Below are positions 58,304 through 64,000 of a DNA stretch of 64,000 nt, in pieces. Source of the stretch: Mesorhizobium sp. SOD10 (lineage in GTDB: Bacteria > Pseudomonadota > Alphaproteobacteria > Rhizobiales > Rhizobiaceae). Position numbers and translations under genes: made by a program. The stretch lies in the NCBI GenBank assembly GCA_000824805.1, contig CCNA01000006.1, positions 62,001 to 126,000 on the forward strand, read 5' to 3'. Each line of letters starts with the position of its first letter. Positions within the stretch are counted from its first letter, which is position 1. The notes beneath the pieces are model-generated. The model saw only the letters and a program-made list of their open reading frames with translations, did no database searches and was not told the DNA's origin.

Positions 58304-58867
58304 TCAGCCCTGATGCGCGCCCGCCAGTTCCTTCACGTGCTTCTCATGCATCTTCAGCACCGGCAGCGTCTTCTTGGCGAACTCCTTCATCGCCGGATCG
58401 TCGCCCGATTTGCCGTAGGTGCTGAACAAGGCCACCGCTTCCTTATGCGCATCCGTCTGCATCTGGATGTATTTCCGGTCGAAATCCTTGCCGCTCGCGG
58501 TCTTCAATTCGTCGAGCATCTGCTGCTCCTTGGGCTGCAGCATGGAGCCGGCCGGCTTGATCGAAGCGGTGGTCTGCCCCTGGCTGAGAGCGGCCTTGAA
58601 GTCCTCCCCGGCCTTGGTGTGGTCCGTGATCATCTGCTTGGCGAATTTCTTCACGTCGGCCGACTTGGATTTCTCTTCGGCCAGCTTGCTCGACTGGATC
58701 TCGAACTCGTTGGCGCTGGGCACGGTCTTGACGAAGGTTGGGGTGTCGACCTTGCTGTCGGCGGCCATCGGCGTGACCTTGGTCGAATCCGTGTCGCTCG
58801 ATTGGGCAAATGCGGCCGGCCCGCCTGCAAGAAGCGCTATGGTGGCGACGGTTAGCAGGGTTTTCAT
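58304..58867 (-). CDS. DUF4142 exported protein
   Basis: A 187-residue protein with signal peptide MKTLLTVATIALLAGGPAAFAQ. The helical domain FVKTVPSANEFEIQSSKLAEEKSKSADVKKFAKQMITDHTKAGEDFKAAL, with later HKEAVALFSTYGKSGDDPAMKEFAKKTLPVLKMHEKHVKEL, is the DUF4142 ferritin-like fold. Periplasmic; function unknown. Lies downstream of the sugar transporter on the same strand but with its own start region. Confidence 0.9.
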   Translation of the reverse strand: MKTLLTVATIALLAGGPAAFAQSSDTDSTKVTPMAADSKVDTPTFVKTVPSANEFEIQSSKLAEEKSKSADVKKFAKQMITDHTKAGEDFKAALSQGQTTASIKPAGSMLQPKEQQMLDELKTASGKDFDRKYIQMQTDAHKEAVALFSTYGKSGDDPAMKEFAKKTLPVLKMHEKHVKELAGAHQG

Positions 58868-58946
58868 GTTGAAATCTCCGATCCGGGATGATCCCTCAGA
58901 GACTTCCAACGCCGGGTGGACCAGCCGGTTGCGTCGGCGCTCGCAC

Positions 58947-59771
58947 TTATCCGTTAACCCCGCCGGCGGTCAGGCCGGAAACGATGCGGCGCTGGAAGAT
59001 CAGCACCAGCACAACCAGCGGCACGGTGACGGTCACCGAAGCGGCCATGATGTTGCCCCAGGGGATCTCGAACTGCGAATTGCCCGACAGAAGCGCGATC
59101 GCCACCGGCACGGTGCGCTGCATGTTGGTGGAGGTGAAGGTGAGCGCGAAGAGAAACTCGTTCCAGGCGGTGATGAAGGCGAGCAGCCCGGTGGTGGCGA
59201 GCGCCGGCCACATCAGCGGCAGGAAGATGCGCGAGACGATGATCCACGGCCCGGCGCCGTCGAGGATCGCCGCCTCCTCGATCTCGACCGGCAGGTCGTG
59301 CACGAAAGTGGTGAGCACCCAGACGGTGAACGGCAGCGTGAAGATCATGTAGGACAGGATGAGAGCGAGCAGCGAATTGTAGAGATGCAACGCCCGGATG
59401 ATCTCGAACAGCCCGGCAAGCGCCGCAACCTGCGGAAACATCGACACCGACAGGATGGCGAGCATCAGCCCCGAGCGGCCGCGGAAGCGGATGCGCGCCA
59501 GCGCATAGGCCGCGGTGATGCCGATGAGCAGCGAGATCGCCACGACCGCGCCGGAGACGATGAGCGAATTGACGAGATTGCGCAGGAAGGGACCTTCCGT
59601 CAGCACGTTGCGGTAATTGGCGAGGCTGAACGATTGCGGCCAGAGGCTCGCCTGGAACAGCTCGGTTCCCGATTTCAGGCTGGTGACGATGGCATAGTAG
59701 AACGGAAACACCGCGAGGAAGACGATCGCCAGGAGCAGCAGATAGAAGGCGGCGCGCTTCAGCATTCTCAT
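58947..59771 (-). CDS. Sugar ABC transporter permease (MalG type)
   Basis: A 274-residue membrane protein with six predicted helices. YAIVTSLKSGTELFQASLWPQSFSLANYRNVL is a typical MalG periplasmic segment, and the EAA loop reads EIEEAAILDGAGPWIIVSRIFLPLMWPAL, the ATPase contact. The end QRRIVSGLTAGGVNG is conserved in CUT1 permeases. It starts 1 bp after the MalF-type stop codon. Confidence 0.92.
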   Translation of the reverse strand: MRMLKRAAFYLLLLAIVFLAVFPFYYAIVTSLKSGTELFQASLWPQSFSLANYRNVLTEGPFLRNLVNSLIVSGAVVAISLLIGITAAYALARIRFRGRSGLMLAILSVSMFPQVAALAGLFEIIRALHLYNSLLALILSYMIFTLPFTVWVLTTFVHDLPVEIEEAAILDGAGPWIIVSRIFLPLMWPALATTGLLAFITAWNEFLFALTFTSTNMQRTVPVAIALLSGNSQFEIPWGNIMAASVTVTVPLVVLVLIFQRRIVSGLTAGGVNG

Positions 59772-59772
59772 G

Positions 59773-60714
59773 TCAGCGCCCTCCGTCGAAACTTAGCCGG
59801 CCGATCCGGATATAGGCGATGGTGAGCAGCCCGATGATGAGGAAAAGCAGCGTCGAGGCGGCCGAGCCATAAGCGAACTTGTCGAACTCGAACAGGTTCT
59901 CACGCGCGAAGATCGACATCGACTTGGTCTGCACATTGTTCGGCGTCAGCACATAGATCAGGTCGAAGATGCGCAGCGCGTCGAGCGCGCGGAAGATCAC
60001 CGCCACCATCACCGCCGGCCGGATGAGCGGCAAGGTCACGCGCCAGAAGATCTGCCATGGGCTCGCGCCATCGAGCTTCGCCACTTCCAGGATCTCGCGC
60101 GGCAGCATCTGCAGGGCGGCCAGGATCAGCAGCGCCATGAACGGTGTCGTCTTCCAGATGTCGACGATGAGCACCGCGATCATTGCGGTGTCGGCGCTGG
60201 CGGTCCAGGCGATCTTGGTGTCGATCAGGCCGAGATTGAGCAGCACGACATTGATGATGCCGAACTGGTCGTTGAGCATCCACTGCCACATCTTGGCCGA
60301 GACGATGGTCGGGATCGCCCAGGGGATGAGGATCGCGGCCCGTACGATGCCGCGCCCCGGGAATTCGGCGTTGAGGGCAAGCGCGACGATCATGCCCAGC
60401 ACCGTCTCGCAGGCCACCGACACCACGGCGAAGCGCACCGTGTTCCACACCGCGCGCCACCAGACCGGATCGACCAGCAACCCGTCGTAGAGCACCCGGC
60501 CGCTCGGCAGTCGCAGCACCGAGAAATAATTGTCGAAGCCCACCCAGCGCCGGGCGTCGAGATCGGCCAGCGACGCATCGGTGAAGCTGTAATAGACCGT
60601 GCGCAGGAACGGCCAGCCGGCGACGACGGCGAGCACGAAAAGCATCGGCGTCAGAAACAGCCATGCCGTGCGAACGCGCCGGCGCATCAGCGGCGATCGC
60701 CTTACCGCGCTCAC
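59773..60714 (-). CDS. Sugar ABC transporter permease (MalF type)
   Basis: A 313-residue permease with about six helices. The EAA loop reads EILEVAKLDGASPWQIFWRVTLPLIRPAVMV. Starts with GTG at 60714 that overlaps the TGA of the binding-protein gene (GTGA), so translation is coupled. Partner of the MalG-type protein. Confidence 0.92.
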   Translation of the reverse strand: MSAVRRSPLMRRRVRTAWLFLTPMLFVLAVVAGWPFLRTVYYSFTDASLADLDARRWVGFDNYFSVLRLPSGRVLYDGLLVDPVWWRAVWNTVRFAVVSVACETVLGMIVALALNAEFPGRGIVRAAILIPWAIPTIVSAKMWQWMLNDQFGIINVVLLNLGLIDTKIAWTASADTAMIAVLIVDIWKTTPFMALLILAALQMLPREILEVAKLDGASPWQIFWRVTLPLIRPAVMVAVIFRALDALRIFDLIYVLTPNNVQTKSMSIFARENLFEFDKFAYGSAASTLLFLIIGLLTIAYIRIGRLSFDGGR

Positions 60715-61946
60715 CAGCCCTTGCCTTTCAGCCTGTTCAGCCTCGCTTCGAGTTCGGCCAGGTTGTCGGCGGCCGTTCCATTCCCGGACATCGTATTGTG
60801 CACCGCCGTCCAGAACTGGCTGGATGCCTCATTATATTTGATCCTGGCGGTCGCCGAGGGACGCGGCTGCGCGTTGAGGAAGATCTCTTTCCAGCGCGGC
60901 ACGATCGGCTGCTGCCGGGCGATGTCGGGGTCGTCATAGAGCGCTGCGATGGTCGGCAGGTTGGACGTCTTCAGCGTCCGGTATTTCTGCATCTCGGGAG
61001 AGGCGATGAACTTGACCAGGTCGATCGCCGCATCGGGATGCTCCGAATATTTGGAGACGGCAAGGTTCCAGCCGCCCAGCGTCGCGGCCGGATGCGCGCC
61101 GTCGCCGGCCGGCAGGGGCGCCACGTCGAACTTGCCCTTGATCGGCGAATTCTCGCTGTTGCCGAGCGCATAGGCATAGGGCCAGTTGCGCATGAAGACC
61201 GCATTGCCGGTCTGCCAGACGCCGCGCGCTTCCTCCTCCTGATAGGCAAGCACGCCCGGCGGCGAGATGGTGCCGATCCAGCCCTTGACCCTATCGAGCG
61301 CCGCTGCCGCCTTTGGATTGTTGATGGAGATGCGGCCGTCCGGCTCGATGATCCCGCCGCCGCCATTCGACATCATCCATTCGAGCGCGTTGCAGGTCAG
61401 CCCCTCATAGGCATTGCCCTGAAAGACATAGCCCCAGAGATCCCTGTTGCCGGCGGCCCGCTCCCTGTCCATGACCAGCTTCGCGGTGTCCTGCAGTTCC
61501 TTCCAGGTGGTCGGCACCTTGGCGCCATATTTGTCGAGCAGATCCTTGCGGTAATAGAGCGCCGGCGCGTCGGTGAAGATCGGCAGGGCGACCAGCCTGC
61601 CATTGACCGTTTGCGATTGGATGATCGACGGGAAATGCTCGCCCACCACATCCCTGGTCGCCTCGGTCAGGTCCACCAACTGGCTGGCAAGCTGCGGCGC
61701 CCAGATGACGTCGGTCTGGTAGACGTCGATATCGCTGCTGCCGGCGGCAAGCCAGAGCCGGTACTGGCCGAACTGGTCGGTGGTCGAAGGCGGGATGACG
61801 ACGATGTCGACCTTGTTGCCGCTCTTCTTCTCGTAACGGTCGAGTATCTCGCGCAGCACCTTGATGCCGTTGCCGGTATCGCTCGACACGATCGACAGTT
61901 GCACGGCTTGCGCTTGAGCCGTGGCCAGCAAGACGGCGGCGGCCAA
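60711..61946 (-). CDS. Sugar ABC transporter substrate-binding protein
   Basis: A CUT1 family binding protein, about 411 residues from TTG at 61946. VQLSIVSSDTGNGIKVLREILDRYEKKSGNKVDIVVIPPSTTDQFGQYRLWLAAGSSDIDVYQTDVIWAPQLA and later PLPAGDGAHPAATLGGWNLAVSKYSEHPDAAIDLVKFI match trehalose/maltose-type proteins (ThuE-like). The TTG start would leave a signal peptide with no basic region. Eleven codons upstream an ATC (61979-61977) begins PTKFVSAFLALAAAVLLATA, a proper signal peptide, with GGGAGG 5-6 bases before it. No ATG, GTG or other TTG is in frame before an upstream stop. The first gene of the transporter operon; no ATPase gene is present. Confidence 0.88.
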   Translation of the reverse strand: MAAAVLLATAQAQAVQLSIVSSDTGNGIKVLREILDRYEKKSGNKVDIVVIPPSTTDQFGQYRLWLAAGSSDIDVYQTDVIWAPQLASQLVDLTEATRDVVGEHFPSIIQSQTVNGRLVALPIFTDAPALYYRKDLLDKYGAKVPTTWKELQDTAKLVMDRERAAGNRDLWGYVFQGNAYEGLTCNALEWMMSNGGGGIIEPDGRISINNPKAAAALDRVKGWIGTISPPGVLAYQEEEARGVWQTGNAVFMRNWPYAYALGNSENSPIKGKFDVAPLPAGDGAHPAATLGGWNLAVSKYSEHPDAAIDLVKFIASPEMQKYRTLKTSNLPTIAALYDDPDIARQQPIVPRWKEIFLNAQPRPSATARIKYNEASSQFWTAVHNTMSGNGTAADNLAELEARLNRLKGKGW

Positions 61947-61979
61947 GGCAAGGAACGCGGAAACAAATTTCGTGGGGAT

Positions 61980-62344
61980 GTGGACCTCCCTCGGCGTCCG
62001 GCGTCGCCGTCTCGGCGCCGCGGCTCATCAAGGCCCCTGCGTTGAATGCGCGACGTCGCTTAGGGTTCCCCGCGCTTGTGCGCGCTGACCAGCCCGGCGG
62101 CAGAGAAGCCGATCTCGGTCGGCTCGACCGCGTCGGTGCCCCGCTCCTTCCACCTCGCTTCACGCAAAGCGGACGGGCTCCGAAACCCCCGCCCCGGAGC
62201 CCGCCTGGGAGTGGCTGACGCATGCCGGCACAGCCGCCTCCGCCGCCTTGCCAGCGTCGATCCGCCGATCGGCCGCCCGGCACGGCGAGGCATTAGCATG
62301 CCCTAACGTCAGCCTATGTGAAAGAGTTCACAATGCCGGAGGCG
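61980..62344. other. Intergenic region upstream of sugar transporter operon
   Basis: 365 bp with no supported gene. A minus-strand frame at 62299-62060 ends WKERGTDAVEPTEIGFSAAGLVSAHKRGEP, which looks protein-like but has no domain I can name and no start signal; it might be the tail of a lost gene. The operon promoter must lie here. Confidence 0.4.
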
Positions 62345-62899
62345 TCAGCCTTCCCAGTCGACCGGGATCATGCCGAGCCGCTCGTAGAGCCTGAAGGCCG
62401 CGCTGTTCTTCACTATATTGGTCTTGAGATCGACATGGGCCGCCCCGCGCTCGCGAAACGTCAGGAACACATGCCGCATCAGCGCCTCGCCGATACCCTG
62501 CCGTCTCGACTCCGGATGGACGGCGAGGTCCTTGACGAAACCGGACGTCCAGCAGAGCGCCGCGCCCGCCAGCAGGCCCTTGCCGTCGATCACCAGGAAA
62601 CAGAGGGCGGGATCGAATTCGGCGTCGCCCGCGATGCGCGGCCACCACTCGTCGAACGGCCCGTCGACGCCGTCGTCGAACACTTCCTCCAGCAGCGCGT
62701 GGAGCGCCAGAGCATGATGCCGAAAAGTGTGAAGCGGTTTTCGGGCAACATCATGCTCCGTCGCTAACGCGTCCCGGTGTTCGAACGCGCGCATGCCGAA
62801 GCCCTCCGGCCAATGCGGCGCGGTGAGCGTATCGTCGAGCAGCTTGCGCAGGCGGATGTCGTTGGGAGCCGGGGGATGGGGCGTCGTGTTCTCATGCAT
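62345..62899 (-). CDS. GNAT family N-acetyltransferase with palindromic-element insertion
   Basis: A 184-residue acetyltransferase. The GNAT core SGFVKDLAVHPESRRQGIGEALMRHVFLTFRERGAAHVDLKTNIVKNSAAFRLYERLGM contains the acetyl-CoA loop RRQGIG. Residues about 46-64 ([20 protein letters not shown]) are encoded by the 49-bp dispersed palindrome at 62710-62758; neighbours EHRDA and ALHALLEEVF would join naturally without it. The insert is in frame and may be tolerated as a loop. ATG at 62899 chosen; frame open to 62980. Confidence 0.87.
   Translation of the reverse strand: MHENTTPHPPAPNDIRLRKLLDDTLTAPHWPEGFGMRAFEHRDALATEHDVARKPLHTFRHHALALHALLEEVFDDGVDGPFDEWWPRIAGDAEFDPALCFLVIDGKGLLAGAALCWTSGFVKDLAVHPESRRQGIGEALMRHVFLTFRERGAAHVDLKTNIVKNSAAFRLYERLGMIPVDWEG
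62710..62758. repeat. Palindromic repeat inside GNAT gene
   Basis: 49 bp from GAGCATGATGCCGAAAAG to CAACATCATGCTC with core AAGTGTGAAGCGGTTTTC, the same type and length as the intergenic copy at 43327-43375. This copy lies wholly within the acetyltransferase reading frame. Confidence 0.85.
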
Positions 62900-62936
62900 G
62901 GCGCTGTCTCGAACGCCGCGCGACCTGACCGTCGGC

Positions 62937-63980
62937 TCAGGCGTCGGGTTGCAAGCGGCGCCGCTTGCGGTCGGCGCCAAGGCCCGTCGCCTCGAGCAGG
63001 CCCTTGCGCTTGGCGTCGTAATAGTAGCCGGTCTGGTAGAGCGTGTCGGCCCGCTTGGCGTTGCCGCCCGAAACCAGCCAGGCGCCGCGCAGATATTTCA
63101 CCGCATATTTGAGATTGGTCTCGGCGTCGAACAGGCCGGCCGCCGGTCCGTCATAGCCCATGCCGCGCGCCGTCGCGTGCTTGATCTGCATCAGCCCCCA
63201 ATGGCCGTGATTATAGGCTTTCGGGTTGAAGGTGCTCTCGCGGTTGACGACATGGCGCACCAGCTCGACCGGCACTTCGTAGATCGCCGAATATTTCTCG
63301 ATCAGCCGTTCGATCTCGGCGCGCGGACCGCTGGCATGCTGCTCGGGCTGGCCGGGTGCGGCAAGCAGCGCCGGGTTGTCCGGCGCTACATAGGCAACCT
63401 GCTGGACGCCAGGCATGGGGGCGACTTTCGCCGATTGGCCGGTGACGGGCATAGCGACGCCCGCAGTCGTATAGACCGCAGCCTGCTTGATGGATGCCGC
63501 TTGCTTGATGGATCCGGGGCCGGTCGGCGAGCCGCCGGCGGTCAGCACCGGCGCCGGTGGAAACTGGCCGGCCATCGGCGTCGCTCCGGCGAAGGCCGCG
63601 GGCTGAGCCAGCGCCGCGGCGGGCGCGCCGGGCTGGACAGGCGGCGGCAACGGCGCGCCTTGCGTCGCCGGCGCGCCGGGCGTGGCCGCCATGGCGACGG
63701 CATCGCCGGCCAGCGCCGCGGTCTGCACCTGCGCGAGGCCCGACGGCTCCGGCAGCACGGCCACCGTTTCCGGCAGGGCAAGGGTCGGCGTGTCGTCCGC
63801 GACAGCAGGCGTCGATGCCTCCGCAAGCGCGGGCGCGGCCTTCATCTGCGAGGTCGAGGTGCAACCGCTGAGACCGGCTGCTGCAACGAGCACGCCGAGC
63901 GCGGTGAGTATGATTTTAGCTGGCAAGCCGTGTGGGTCCGGTTTGTCGGTTGTTAAGGAGTCCTTACACCAGCGATTCAC
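62937..63980 (-). CDS. Lipoprotein lytic transglycosylase (SLT domain)
   Basis: A 347-residue protein. The signal ends in the lipobox LSGC (Cys40), so it is lipid-anchored. About 180 residues of Ala/Pro-rich linker follow. The SLT domain (about 222-330) has catalytic Glu248 in VVNRESTFNP and HWGLMQIKHATARGMGY, the GLMQI signature. It cleaves peptidoglycan glycan strands. GTG at 63980 is the likely start; TTG at 63989 is in frame, and a TGA at 63998 closes the frame upstream, so the gene is complete. Confidence 0.9.
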   Translation of the reverse strand: MNRWCKDSLTTDKPDPHGLPAKIILTALGVLVAAAGLSGCTSTSQMKAAPALAEASTPAVADDTPTLALPETVAVLPEPSGLAQVQTAALAGDAVAMAATPGAPATQGAPLPPPVQPGAPAAALAQPAAFAGATPMAGQFPPAPVLTAGGSPTGPGSIKQAASIKQAAVYTTAGVAMPVTGQSAKVAPMPGVQQVAYVAPDNPALLAAPGQPEQHASGPRAEIERLIEKYSAIYEVPVELVRHVVNRESTFNPKAYNHGHWGLMQIKHATARGMGYDGPAAGLFDAETNLKYAVKYLRGAWLVSGGNAKRADTLYQTGYYYDAKRKGLLEATGLGADRKRRRLQPDA

Positions 63981-64000
63981 ACCCGGCAATCGGGGTCACC

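Overview
The window is high-GC chromosomal DNA of an alphaproteobacterium. The gene set points to Rhizobiales, most like Mesorhizobium or a close relative. It includes a dnaG-rpoD pair, unlinked carA and carB, a BP26-type SIMPL protein, mntR/mntH, rhizobial-type intergenic palindromes and a CUT1 sugar transporter. This placement rests on protein family recognition and repeat style; no database search was run.

Layout. 1-8589 looks like an accessory island ending at the 3' end of a tRNA-Ile(CAU) gene (8590-8665). It holds a giant, window-truncated autotransporter-type beta-strand repeat protein, a divergent AraC regulator, a TPR-sulfotransferase, and decayed remnants of an SDR and an SsuD-like monooxygenase. 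8.9-17.9 kb carries envelope and stress genes: SIMPL protein, a small exported protein, YcgN family, a Gln/Lys-rich OmpA protein, UPF0114, an SDR, and a LuxR regulator beside a catalytically dead HtrA-like protein that diverges from an intact HtrA-like protease. 17.8-25.8 kb is a series of small regulator/target pairs (TetR-glyoxalase, LysR-azoreductase, TetR-PspA-YiaAB, PadR), several with visible palindromic operators.

26.0-30.4 kb is the core dnaG-rpoD segment. 30.5-45.8 kb holds an RcnB-like protein, a Na/Pi cotransporter, MFS pumps, a stand-alone DnaB-type ATPase, an L,D-transpeptidase-like protein with an IS5-type element inserted at its stop codon, YqeY, carA, a YpfJ metallopeptidase and mntR/mntH. 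45.9-53.3 kb is further redox, efflux and regulator pairs. 53.5-57.0 kb is carB. 57.4-61.9 kb carries small membrane or exported proteins and a sugar ABC transporter without an ATPase gene. The end holds a GNAT acetyltransferase and a lipoprotein lytic transglycosylase.

The most unusual observations are a family of small hairpins with conserved GCGA...TCGTC flanks and covarying stems in two clusters (9.7 and 10.3 kb), an HtrA homologue that has lost all three catalytic residues beside an intact one, a dispersed palindromic element embedded in frame in a GNAT gene, a sugar-binding protein whose signal peptide and ribosome binding site point to a non-canonical ATC start, and a three-copy operator between TetR and PspA genes. 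No CRISPR array, prophage or clear defence system was found.
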